A model generated the notes under the pieces. It was given only the letters and a program-made list of their open reading frames with translations. It searched no databases and was not told the origin of the DNA. A DNA stretch of 64,000 bases from positions 3,793,596 to 3,857,595 of the forward strand of contig CM046332.1 in the NCBI GenBank assembly GCA_025403435.1, given 5' to 3'. The DNA is from Artocarpus heterophyllus (Eukaryota > Streptophyta > Magnoliopsida > Rosales > Moraceae). Below, one piece after another: positions 47,273 to 58,152 of this stretch; within the stretch, counting starts at the first letter, position 1, and the number at the start of each line of letters is the position of its first letter. A program made the translations under genes and the position numbers.

Positions 47273-49438
47273 TGTAACGCCCTGAAATTTATTTAGAGTT
47301 AATGTAATATAAATGATGAATTAGTGTGCCATAATTAACGTTTTAACATTAATTAGATTATTTGGTTGGATTTTTGAATTTTGGTTGTTTTGTTAAATTG
47401 ATGCGTTTAAATGATTTTTTATTGTTTTAAAATGATGTTTTGAGTTTTAAAACACAACAATTTGTAAAATGTTAAAAAATACTCCATTTTACAAAACTGT
47501 GGGCTGCACATGGTTTTTGCACAGTAAAACCGCCCACCAATTTTCTCTATTTATTTCCTTCCCTTCTCTCTCTCTCCTCACTCTCCGGTTCTCTCTCTCT
47601 CTCTTTTCTCCTTCACCGTGAGCCATCTCCCTCTCTCTCAAATTCTCTCTCAAAATTTTTGAAACCAAATTCGAATCCAAGCTTTGGGATAGCAAGGAGG
47701 AGGCTCGGGGACGTGATTTGGCAACCGAGAACGCGGATTGAAGCTTCGATTCGAGGTTAGATTTGAAATTTCTAAACTTTTTCCAAAATTTTTAATTTTG
47801 TGCATTTTTGAAATCTAGGTTTGTTTAAGCTTAGAAAACCATGGATTTGAGTTAAATGAACTTAGAACAATAAGAATCTAAGCTTAGATTAAAGAAAAAT
47901 GAATTGGATTCAAGAGTTTTCATTTTTCCTCAATTTTTTCTATTTTTGGATTTTTGGGATTTTTGTGTTTGAATCTTGTTTAAATGAGTTTTAAAGTGTC
48001 TAGATATGTTTTCCTATCAACTATGAATGTTTTCTATGCCTGGGTTTTGAGAAAAATAGGTTAGAATCAAGATTTGGGTTTTGGGGAAATCGAAACCCGT
48101 GGCTGGAATTTCTGGGTTTTCCCAGTTCGGCAGGCCGAAGTGCGTGTTCGACAGGCCGGTGTTCTTCAGTCCGGCAGGCCGAACCTGGAAATTGTTCGGC
48201 CGACCGAACCTGGAAATTGTTTGGCCGACCGAACTTTGCTTCCGGCAGGCCGAACTGTGCAGTTCGGCAGGCCGAAGCAGGGAGTCCGGCAGGCCGACCG
48301 AGGCATGAAAAATTTTGTGATTTTCACCCGTTTTCACTGTTTTGAACCCTGATTTAAATTCCAACCTTATAGAATGATTTTAATGATACAAATGGCACAC
48401 TAGGACATCATGAAATGATTTAGTAACATAGAATGTCTCGAACTAGATACTGATCGACTTAGTTCGTATCTAGGATCGTTCGTGGTTCTATAGAGCTAAC
48501 GTATAGCGGACCGGGATTACGGTGTAGGGCACCGGGACTAGTATTGAGGTAGGACTTCTATCCTATTTCTCTGGTAGACTGGTTTTGAAATGATTTGGCT
48601 TTGGAAAGGATTTCAATTAAAATGTTTTCAACGGTGTTTGAAAATGGATTTATTGGTTATATTTTAATATACCGTGATCTGAAATGAACTTCATAATAAA
48701 TGTAATTGACAAGAGTCGGTAATTGGGTTTTGAATGATAATGATAATAAACACATAGGCATGATGCCATATCAGAGATCGGGTCGTGTAGCGATCGACCT
48801 TGGGGGCAGGTCCCGAAACCCAGCTGGGCCACTACGGTGGTGATATCATGGTTTGCCTAGGAAAAGAAAAATGGTATTTCTGATTGTACGAGTAGACTGT
48901 TCTGGGTCAGGACGGTTCTACTCAAATTATTTATTTATTTATTTATTTAAGGTTTCTTTTGAGTACTCCTAACAATGAAATGTTTCTTTAAATTAAATTA
49001 TTTTATAAAACATAGTCCTACTGAGCCTTTCGCTCACGTTTTATTTGTTTTAAATTCCCCCCTCTAGGTGGTTTCCCATTTAGGTTTGGAGAGGATTCTT
49101 CGGACCGAACTCAGGAGCAATAGGAGGATTGATTTATATTTTGTATTATTTAATCAAGGCATGTAAGAGTTAACTTTATTTGTACTTGGACTGTAATTGT
49201 ATTTATGATATTGTCAGAACCATGTGTGTGCACAAGTTGTGGGTTGTGGAACCCATACTCGCGGTTCTTTATTAATTTTTATTACTTGCTTAATATTTAT
49301 AAATTCTTTTATAAAAATGTGGTGGAAATCTTCTTATTTCTCACTTAATTTGATCCTTAAACCATTGGTTTTAATTAAATTCTCTTTTAATTAATCTAAA
49401 TAATCCGCCACGTCACCTCCCGTACTTCGGGCGTGACA
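47273..49438 (+). repeat. 3' LTR of the Tekay-type element (2166 bp)
   Basis: It starts TGTAACGCCCTG and ends GGGCGTGACA, and aligns with 40379-42526 almost base for base. It carries its own GGCAGGCCGAA cluster at 48123-48302, with small insertions and deletions relative to copy 1. The GCTAC duplication follows. Confidence 0.95.
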
Positions 49439-49443
49439 GCTAC
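49439..49443. repeat. Target-site duplication GCTAC, right copy
   Basis: Exact match to 40374-40378. Confidence 0.95.
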
Positions 49444-49859
49444 ATTGAGCCGAACCATGTAAAACCTTTTTATTTTTTCCTTTGCTTACTTTCAATTTTA
49501 CATGTTTGTAATTGTCTGATATTTACGAATGTCAACAGTCAACCCTAATTTCATCTTTTTTCCACATATAAAAGGTAAATTAATTTTATAAGTTTATTAG
49601 TGTTTCAACTTTTATTATGAACAGTGGCTGCGATCAAGCAGTGGCTGCGATCTGTCTTTCCTTTACTTCAAATTCTATATATATTTTTTTTCATTCTTTC
49701 ACGGCATAAATAGATTGATCTTGTCACGTATACATTTGTACCTTGTTTCCATTATTTAGGTTTTTCAAGCAATAATATATTGTTTTCTTTAGACAATTTA
49801 TTACGTTTTATACTCGAAAGATTATCAGAAATATAGATCAATTTTTACATTTTTTTTCC
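49444..49859 (+). repeat. Old Copia-type LTR fragment, right of the Tekay insertion
   Basis: It begins ATTGAGCCGAACCATGTAAA, completing the block left at 40378. At 49622-49635 and 49639-49652 CAGTGGCTGCGATC is repeated in tandem. The rest is AT-rich and its right limit is unclear. Confidence 0.5.
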
Positions 49860-50000
49860 GATGACCAATTTTATGTTTGAAATTCTGGTAGGAGTCTCTT
49901 TTAGTTGGCTCTTGTGGCTTTATTCTTGATTCTCCTCTAAGTCCAATCAACTTTCTCTCCAGGCTGACCAACACTGTAATCGTACCCACCACCCCTATGT
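49860..50000. repeat. Dispersed duplicate, copy 2
   Basis: Counterpart of 35234-35381, about 14.6 kb away (about 5.6 kb if the Tekay element is removed). Same strand and order of shared blocks. Confidence 0.7.
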
Positions 50001-50707
50001 TAGGTGCTGTTCGTGTGTACCACTTTTCTTTTTGTCTTTTTTACTTTTATTTTTTTGGTAACAAAATCATTTAATTTTTAAAATTTTTACATTGTTCCTT
50101 TTAAGAGAGAAATGAAAGAATATGCCATTTGAGACAGCATTGAACTAAGCAATGCTAGCTAGACTATCAAATACCAAAGGATGCTCAAGACGATCCTCAA
50201 GGTATCACGTATTTTTAGAGAATTTTCTTTTTTACAAAAACATTTTTTTGCATAAAGAAGAGCCATAGCACTATGAACTTTGTTCAAAAGTATAAGCATC
50301 AATCTTGCATAAAGATGAGAAATAATGCAAGTGGGCAACAAAGCAAAAGGAAAAAAAAAAAAACTGATTGTAGACATTATCCATGTGAAATGGAAAGACT
50401 TCCTTGCTGGCAAAAAAAAAAAGTTGGCATGTTTTTACATGTAGAATTTGGAAGGAAAAGGAAAGGAAAAACTGTGATTTTTTTTGCGAATTTGGTAGAT
50501 AGATAAATTGTCTTTCTTTATAAAGTGGTGAGAAAGAAGTGGAAGAAAAGAAATCAAATCTTGATTATATGTGTGTGTACATATAAAGTTTTTTTCCCCC
50601 TTTTTTCATCGGTGATGGAGCAGAAAAATGCCAAGAATCTGATCATGTTTTTTCTTTAAATTTCTCCATCTTGCTTTGAAGTAATTCAAATTTATTAATA
50701 GGGTGTC
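50001..50707. other. Intergenic sequence before the gap
   Basis: A- and T-run rich; no gene or element recognised. The small frames at 50159-50506 have no resemblance to known proteins. Confidence 0.5.
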
Positions 50708-50807
50708 NNNNNNNNNNNNNNNNNNNNNNNNNNNNNNNNNNNNNNNNNNNNNNNNNNNNNNNNNNNNNNNNNNNNNNNNNNNNNNNNNNNNNNNNNNNNN
50801 NNNNNNN
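50708..50807. other. Assembly gap (100 N)
   Basis: One hundred undetermined bases. The round length suggests a placeholder of unknown true size. Confidence 0.98.
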
Positions 50808-52305
50808 GATGAGAAATTCATATAGATACGAGGATTTAAGAGCATTTTATCTCGTGAAAAACAATAAGAAATATAAGGCTTGATTTATTGATTTCAAAGT
50901 TTCGCATATATGTGTCAAATTTTTTGTAATTGATTCAAACCTAAGTAATGATTATGAGTGGATTCGGTGGAGCACATAAGTGTCAATAACTTTTCTTGTA
51001 AGTTCTATTTACTTGAGGAATATGAGATAAGTTAGGAATCTATGGTATTGAATCTTGAGTGAGATAAACGTTAGACTTTTGGTCTGTTGAGACTGTGTAA
51101 AGGCAAGAATGCATGAATTTCAAGGTTGGAATATTTTGTTATGTACATTGTATTTAAGTGTATCAGTGAAACTTTATGAATAGATGTAATGTGAAAATGA
51201 CCAATAAGAGTTTCCTTAAGTAAATCGTAATACTTAAGGCACCTATAATTTTGGATAATTACGATAAAAGGTTTAACTTCTAGATGTTTAGATGTGAATC
51301 TTTTTGTTACTTAAGGTTTTGTTATATGAGAAATTAAATATTGTATAAGTGGAATTGTGGGGATTGTAGATGTTCCTAAGTAGTAACATCAAATGTCTTT
51401 GTTCATTGATATGGTCTATGTTGGAATACATAAATTGTATTGATTTTAAGGTTAGTCACATTCAAAACCCCTGGTAGTAATGATGATGAATCCATTGATA
51501 GATGTTGAGTATTAGGGATAACATATGGGTGTACGCATTATTCAATGAGGCTTTTGATTAAAACAAATTATTTGAATTGCTAGAAGATTATGTTGTTATG
51601 AAATGATTTTAATACCATTCAAGGAGGTCCCTGATTGTTGTTAATGAGACTTGTTGTTCATAGTTAATTTTATCTTTAGTAGGCTTTGATTAGGCTTAAG
51701 ATCTGTACAAATTGGTTTTCAATTTTATGTTTATTATTTAACTCGTTCCTAAATGTGTTAAGGCCCAAAACAACCTGACCTATTTCAACTTAGAACATTT
51801 GGGCCTAGTCCAAATCCTAAATCAGTTTGATTCACACCGTCTCTTCCACGTGGCCTCTATACGTGTCATTTACAATGGGTTAATCATTGTTTACATATAC
51901 GTCTACTGTGTATAGGAGCTTGTTTTCTCTGAGCTTACTCTCTCCTCTCTTAATTGTTATTCTCTATCTAAATGGTAAAATCATTTTCTTTTTCCCTAGA
52001 AATTCTTCTTTCCCTCTAAAAGAAGAAGGAATTCTAGGATTCTGCAACTTACTATCTCAATTTTTTCTTCCTATTTACTCTCTTTCATCTCATCATGTAC
52101 CCAAAGTACCAACACCTGAGAAAGTATTTCCCATCACTCTCCCAAAAGATTCTCAAAAAGAAATACAAGGCTAGAATCAGTCGGTTGTTTGATCTTTGTG
52201 TTTTGGCATCCCTTGTGATGTGAGAATGTTGATAGAAGGAAAGATCCATCCGAGTGATTTCAATCAAGATGTCGGTTACTAGGAACGGGTACCAGTCGTA
52301 GTGCA
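50808..52305. other. Unassigned AT-rich sequence
   Basis: No coding sequence recognised. From about 51840 to 52200 there is a pyrimidine-rich, leader-like stretch that could belong to an eroded LTR or a gene's 5' untranslated region. I cannot decide. Confidence 0.4.
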
Positions 52306-52548
52306 ATGAAAAGAAGAGCTCGTGCCATCACAGTCACTTGTAACAAATGTGGAAGACAAAATTATAATGGTAAATGTACTTCACCTGGTTATATGTCTAC
52401 GAATAGAGAGGATAAAATAAGGGTTTGCATTGATGCGCTTTCAAAGGAGAACTTGGATAGCATCCATCTTTCTCTTCATGGTCACCCTAGTGGATATGTT
52501 CAAGGAGCTATTTTTAAACTCTGGCCTAAATTTTATGCAGAAAGATAA
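52306..52548 (+). pseudogene. Small frame with a CxxC cluster, possible transposase remnant
   Basis: 80 codons, MKRRARAITVTCNKCGRQNY then NGKC. The C-X2-C...C spacing loosely resembles the zinc knuckle at the end of MuDR-type transposases, but the expected histidine is missing. Nothing else supports the identity, and the frame may be chance. Confidence 0.25.
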
Positions 52549-53277
52549 CGCCTTAGAAATATGGTATTTCTAGATCCTGTTTGCCAAGCCATAAGAAACC
52601 TGGATGGGGAATAAGTCATCGCTCTATAAAGGTTGTTTAGTCTTTGCTTATTTGAAATAGTTTGAGTTGATGTTCAATAGTTTGTGTTTTTCTTTACTCA
52701 GAATATTTGCCTTTGTGGTCAAAATAATTGTGATTATTAGATTGATACAGTAAGTGGTAATATCTCATTTAATTTATGGTTTTCTTAAATATATATATAA
52801 TAAAATATATTATCTTATCAGACACGTCACATAAGATACAGTAACATGTTTGAATTTTGAAACTTATCCAGATATTTCAAGATTTGTGTCTCAAATTTCA
52901 AAAGTTCTACAGTATTTATCGTTTATATTGAATTTTAGACTCGATGTATATTTGTCAAAAGGTCCACAGTTGTGTCAAGAGAGTCTTATGTCAAACCATT
53001 CTCAATTGTCAAAAGGTATACCATTAAAGTCTAATTTTTTTCAAAAAGTGAATCAGATTTTCTGTAAACTATTAATCACCTTATCTTACTTTCTTACCCG
53101 CACAAGAATTTGTTTAAATCTTTGGATTGCCTTTTTATTTCCCACTCATCTGTCTCTTTAGTCCTTTTTGCGTATCCCTCATCCTTAAAATCTCATGTAG
53201 AACCCGAAGTCTAAGTGGAGCAGACATAAAGCAATCACTTATATAAACCAAATATATCTACCTCCCAGTCTACCAAG

Positions 53278-53903
53278 AAAATAAAGAATGTCTGTGTCTT
53301 TTGTGGTTCCAGCCTTGGAAAAGATAAAGCCTATGTAGAAGCAGCAAAACACTTAGGGCAATTCCTAGCACGCAGGAAGATTAACATAATTTATGGGGGT
53401 GGTAGTTTAAAAATGATGGAAAATATGACGCTAGCAGCTAGGTCTAGTGATACCATAGCTGTAGGAATTTGGCCTCATACTCTAGCTAAAGGAAACCTTT
53501 ATAAGGAAACCATTGGTAAGGAAAAAGGAGTAAGAAGCATTCCTAGAAATTTTAAAGCCATAATCAATAATTCTGATGCTTTTATAGCATTACTTGGTGG
53601 TCTAGGTACTCTTGAGGAAATATTCGTAGTTGCTTGTTAGCAATTATTGGGCTTTTATTCCAAACCCTTGGGACTACTGAATGTAAATGGTTTTATGATG
53701 GTCTTTTGAAATTTCTAGATTACGCTGTGGAAGAAAACATCATTGTAGAATCAGAGAGACAAATCTTTATTACTGCTTCAATAGTTGAGGAATTGATAGA
53801 TAAGATGCAAATCATACATCTGAAATCCGACACTGCAATATCCAAGCTTGAATGGGAAAGGGAAAGCCGGGAGCAGCCTATTGATTTGAATCTCCATCTG
53901 TAA
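53278..53903 (+). pseudogene. LOG-family cytokinin riboside monophosphate phosphoribohydrolase pseudogene
   Basis: LOG enzymes release active cytokinin bases from their riboside monophosphates in the cytosol. Here the translation opens KKIKNVCVFCGSSLGKDKAY, continues with FLARRKINIIYGGGSLKMM, IAVGIWPHTLAKGN and IINNSDAFIALLGGLGTLEE, and ends with FYDGLLKFLDYAVEENII and EELIDKM. The family signature PGGxGTxxE reads LGGLGTLEE, so the Pro is lost while the Glu stays. TAG at 53638-53640 replaces the Trp expected in the SWAQL block, one base is missing near 53691, and no ATG precedes the N-terminus. About 205 codons, near the family length, with no introns, whereas plant LOG genes usually have several. 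This suggests a retrocopy or a captured transcript. Confidence 0.85.
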
Positions 53904-54825
53904 TCTTTTGGTTTTATCTATGGCATGTGGGCATGTGTGTCCATATTTCGTGTGTCACGAATAACCGTTTACCTTGTATTCTATATTTCTTATGGCATGT
54001 CGTTGTTCAATCTTTTAGATTTATTGAGCCTAATACCAGGATGGCTAGATACGGAGTACTTGATATTCTCGAAACACGTCCCACTTAAGGTCTGAACTTT
54101 TGTTTATCGATGTTTTTGTATGCTATAAGCATACATGATATGGATAGCTGGTATACGGAGTGCCTTGTACTCTCGAAACGTATCTATATCATGTCTGTAA
54201 TGTGTAGTATTCTGTTAATGTTTTGTAGAAGACTAAAGTTAACTATGGGGATACTTTGTAGAAAATATGAGTGTGTTATATGGATGAAATGTTTCAGTGT
54301 TATAAAGGTAGATATTTAATTAAAAAAAAACCTGTCGAGTTGGCTATAATTATGAGACTCCCTCTAATATCTCTATATATAAGTTTAATGTATGATTTTG
54401 AATAAAGCACTTGTGTTATATATTTTATGATTATGTTTTAGTTTATTGCTTGGAATATAAGATTTATCATTCTTGACTTTTCTTTGCTTAGAAAAGAAAA
54501 GGAACCCAAAGATGAAGTATGTAGAATTTCTCGAGCAATGTCCCTAATGTGATTGTAGATTACAGTCTATGAATAGTGAAGGACTGAAAAAAAATGGTAT
54601 GATCGGCATGTGTGCTTTTCTGATTAGATTCCTAAACCATTATGCGATTTAATCAATGTGGAACCGACTAGAAATACTCTTGTTGAGGGATTTAGAAACT
54701 AGAGTGAATTCATATTTTAAGTATATAAGTGGAGATATGGTAACTTACATTTGAGGAGAAACAACATTGACGGTTTAGAGCCGAAAGAAGAATCATAACG
54801 GAATTGTGATTTTTACTAGTATGAT
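53904..54825. other. Sequence between the LOG pseudogene and the LTR
   Basis: AT-rich without a convincing gene; the frame at 54110-54319 is chance. Near 54746-54760 CTTACATTTGAGGAGAAA resembles the TTACATTCGAGGACGAA-type signature that precedes Gypsy 3' LTRs, so this may be the eroded end of that element's interior. Confidence 0.4.
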
Positions 54826-54840
54826 TTAAGGGGGTAGAGC
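54826..54840 (+). other. Polypurine tract
   Basis: TAAGGGGGTAGAGC ends directly at the LTR start, which makes the following LTR a 3' LTR rather than a solo LTR. Confidence 0.72.
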
Positions 54841-57189
54841 TGTGACACCTGTTATTTTCCTAGCGGGTATTAAGGTAATTAAATTAATTATTAGTGTGCC
54901 AATTAAAAATTTGTTTCATTTAAAATCTATTTCACAATATTTATTTCTACTTATTTTTAGAATTTCCTAAAATTTTCTATACTTATTTAGTATATTTACC
55001 AAAATGTTTTAGAACTTCTCATTAATTACGAAAATGCCATTTGGCATTATTTGAACTAAAAGTCTCCGGAAGAGACTTACTCACCTACTCCTCAATTATT
55101 TCCTTACCTCTCATTTAGATCAAATCACTCTCTCTCTTTCCCTCATGTCTCCCTACTCCTCTCTCTTTTCTTTCTTTTCCTCTTCATTTCTCTTACACGG
55201 TGAGATAAATCAGAGGAGGACCAAAGGAGAACTCAAGTTGTTCTATCACAATCTTCACAAACAACTACTCACCAGCTCAAAGATCAAGGAAACTCAAGGA
55301 TTTTCAAGTTCAAACCACTTTTGAGTTAAGTTTTTAAGGTTAGATTTTTAAAACTTTAACTTTAATTTTAAGTTGTATTTTGATATGAAAATTTGTGAGA
55401 AATGTGTTTTTGATGTTTGTGAATGATTATACATCATTTTTAAGCTTAGAAACATGTTACAAATCTGAATTTTGATTGAGAATGGGTAAAAAACAATCAA
55501 GAACTCGTATGTGCATTTTTTCAGAGTTTATTTCATTTTTCTGGCTTTCTGTCGTTTTTCCTATAAAGGGGAAACAACATGTCGTTTTTCCAAAACAGAG
55601 ATTTAATAAAAATAGAAGCAAATTTTAGCTTCAGGTGGGATTTGAACCCCCTACCTTAGGGATAAATAAAGGAGGCCAAACCACCAAGACAATGATGGTT
55701 ATTTGATAACATATATTTCGAAAATAATAAATAGTTCTTTATAAAAAGTCTATAATTTCAAATAATTTTATTTAAATGAATATTAAACTTTTCAATTATT
55801 TTATTTCTAAATATTTTATAATCGTTTTATTTATTTTAAAAAGTTCATTCAACATATTTTGTACCAAAATAAAATTCGTATATTTTAATTTTATTGTTAT
55901 TTTAGCATTTACTAAAATTAAGTTAGAAAAGTGATATTCACAATTTTAGTACGTTAATGATTATGGCACACTAATAAAAATAAATGATAAATTGACATAA
56001 TTAAAAATTAGGATTGAAGTTAAAGTATGGTTATTTTATATGTTTTAGGACAATAGCATGCTTGGAGCTTATGTGGTGAATTGTGTAAGCTGGGAATTGT
56101 CAGTGGATGTTTGTAAAGAGGTAGGGATTCTATTACTCATTTTTTGTGTGGTTTTTATGGAATTAAAATTGATTGTTTTACCTCAAGATATATATATCTA
56201 TGTTGAACTACTATTATATGAGTATCACATATGAAACTATGACATGGACTCGTCTTGTATTGTACAGCGAGGAACGTAATAAATTGACACATGTTATAAA
56301 TTGAGAAGTATGGTTAGGAAAACTGATTATAAATAATGATTGAATATAGAGAAATGGTGAGACGTGAAGGGGGCGGCAGTTACGTCATTGGACACGAATA
56401 CCCTAAAAGGTAAAATAGGGGGAAGGTGATGACGCTTCCTTGGGTGGAAAGTCCCAGAACACATTGTACAGGAACCGTCTTGGTGAGGATTTGGGGCTTG
56501 ATGTCCCCTCACCGGAACACCCTTGGAATGTATAGAGGGTGATCAAGAGCGCCCATTTGGGTTTCGATGAGTTGAGTGATACTCTATTAAACGTGGATAC
56601 CTAGGAATAATGATGAACTGTAATATTTGTATATATATATATGTATAAAATTCGGTAATGATTAACAATAATATCCACGGAATATGATTATAATAAATCT
56701 CATAATCTGGATAATGGTGAGCATTAATTAACCATGTAGGTTTTAATGTGGTAATGATATAAACCTAAAGGTGAGTGATGGTTTTTTCTACTAAGCATAT
56801 TATTGCTCATTCCCTTATATTTTCATCTTTTCAGGACCCACTAAGTGTGAGATGGCTACGAGAAAAATACTTGAGGAAATTATGTAGCTATATTATGTTG
56901 GGACTGCTTCAATTGCTAAGAACGTTCTTCATGATAATGTAAGCATCAATTGTTACTTTTTGTTACTGTATTAAAATGCATTGAGGGTTGAAATGATAAT
57001 GACGACAGTTTATATTATTAAATTTAAGGTGCTACATTAAACTGTGGTTTAATTATCGTTTATATTTTATTTTTGATTTGAAAGTTTTCATTTTTGCCCT
57101 GGGCAACTTTATTTTTGAGGTTTTACTTTTATTTTTTATTTTTATTTTAATTCATTAAAAACTGTTAACCCCCATATAGGGGCGTTACA
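54841..57189 (+). repeat. Gypsy 3' LTR (2349 bp), partner not in view
   Basis: It starts TGTGACACCTG and ends GGGGCGTTACA, the style of chromodomain Gypsy LTRs. A CT-rich segment (55125-55200) and GGTAAAATAGGGGGAAGGTG-type sequence near 56410 match the layout of such LTRs. The five bases before it (AGAGC) and after it (TAAAT) differ, which fits a 3' LTR. No second copy was found upstream; it may be lost or lie in the gap. The minus frame at 56327-56512 is chance. Confidence 0.7.
55638..55648 (-). promoter_or_regulatory. tRNA-like B-box in the LTR
   Basis: The minus strand reads GGTTCAAATCC, matching the RNA polymerase III B-box consensus. It sits in a tRNA-like context (GTAGGGGGTTCAAATCCCAC) with TTGGTGGTTTGG about 30 bases upstream as a weak A-box. 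A full cloverleaf is not apparent. It could be a SINE or tRNA relic inside the LTR. Confidence 0.35.
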
Positions 57190-57190
57190 T

Positions 57191-57252
57191 AAATTTGTTA
57201 TATGCTAAACTTTGTGGTAAATTTATCACAAAGTTTAGTGTATAGCAAATTT
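57191..57252. repeat. 62-bp near-perfect hairpin
   Basis: The arms (57191-57216 and 57227-57252) are 26 bases with three mismatches around a 10-base centre that is itself nearly self-complementary. It starts two bases after the LTR end. Confidence 0.85.
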
Positions 57253-58152
57253 GATTCATATTGATTGGTAGATTGACTTTTTTGCTTTAATAATTACAAC
57301 ATTTTTACTTTATAAAATTTTAATATTGCTTTTGCAGGTTTTAAGGTTTTATAATTATGACAAAAGGTAAATATGACATTTTAAATAGCATTATGCATTG
57401 AAGCATAAAATAAAATATCACATCAAATATGTTATTTTTGTACTTTTTGATAGCAAATATAACATCGGCATTAACATTTGCATTGGAGATGGTCTTAGTG
57501 CAGCAAAAAATATGATCATACAATAACAGCACCAACTATAAGAGCATTATTCGAAAATTACAGACTCGTTGACGAGGGAGTTAAAAAGGATACATTAGTA
57601 TTTTTTTAGAAAAAGTACAATTAAAAACAAAAAAATTCCCTCTCACCTTAGTTGGGAATTAAACATGGCAAACTCAATAGAATAAAACACCGCAGCTCTT
57701 CTGAACATTGGAAGAACTTGGATCTCCCTTCCAATTTGCCTGTTGAATCCTCTGTCCAAAAAAGAAAAGTCTTTGATGATTAACCTTTTTTTTTCCTTTC
57801 TTTCTTTCTTTTTTTACGTTAATACTTCAAATCATATGCCACAATTATATGTCCAACATACTTGTAAGAATACACGTATCTGGAGAGGTCCTTGTTAATA
57901 AGCTACAACTAAAGTGATGTAATAGATAGCAATAAAGCTAATGTCCTGTCAACTTTCAATCGGTCGACAAAAATATTCTTAATTCCTTAAATATTTACGC
58001 CATTTTATCTTTCTACTTATGGTGAAAAACTGAAAAGAAAGTAAATAAGGTAAATAACTAATTTACATACACGCCATCCTACAAAAATATGCCTCCACAT
58101 CATTCCAACCGAATCATATATATAAAGCTAATGACAAAAAAAAAAAAAAAAA
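57253..58152. other. Spacer, possibly with an eroded MITE
   Basis: The segment ending CATTTGCATTGGAGATGGTC (about 57475-57494) resembles the ends of some plant MITEs, but no matching inverted partner was confirmed. The minus frame at 57341-57535 lies here and is not a gene. A run of 17 A ends at 58152. Confidence 0.35.

Larger units (their letters stand above)
40379..49438 (+). mobile_element. Chromodomain Ty3/Gypsy element (Tekay/Del type), young but defective
   Basis: Near-identical LTRs of 2148 and 2166 bp, TG/CA ends, GCTAC duplication, consensus Met primer site, gag, protease, reverse transcriptase, RNase H, integrase and a C-terminal chromodomain, then a polypurine tract. The reading frame is easy to follow from 42631 to 47236 but carries 11 in-frame stops and one frameshift. 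By eye the first ~190 LTR bases differ at about four positions, mostly transitions, so the insertion is recent relative to its neighbours. Chromodomains of this group are thought to steer integration to marked heterochromatin. Confidence 0.95.

Noticed and set aside
54841..57189. Solo LTR interpretation
   Set aside because: Flanking 5-mers differ and a polypurine tract directly precedes it, so it is better read as a 3' LTR with a missing partner.
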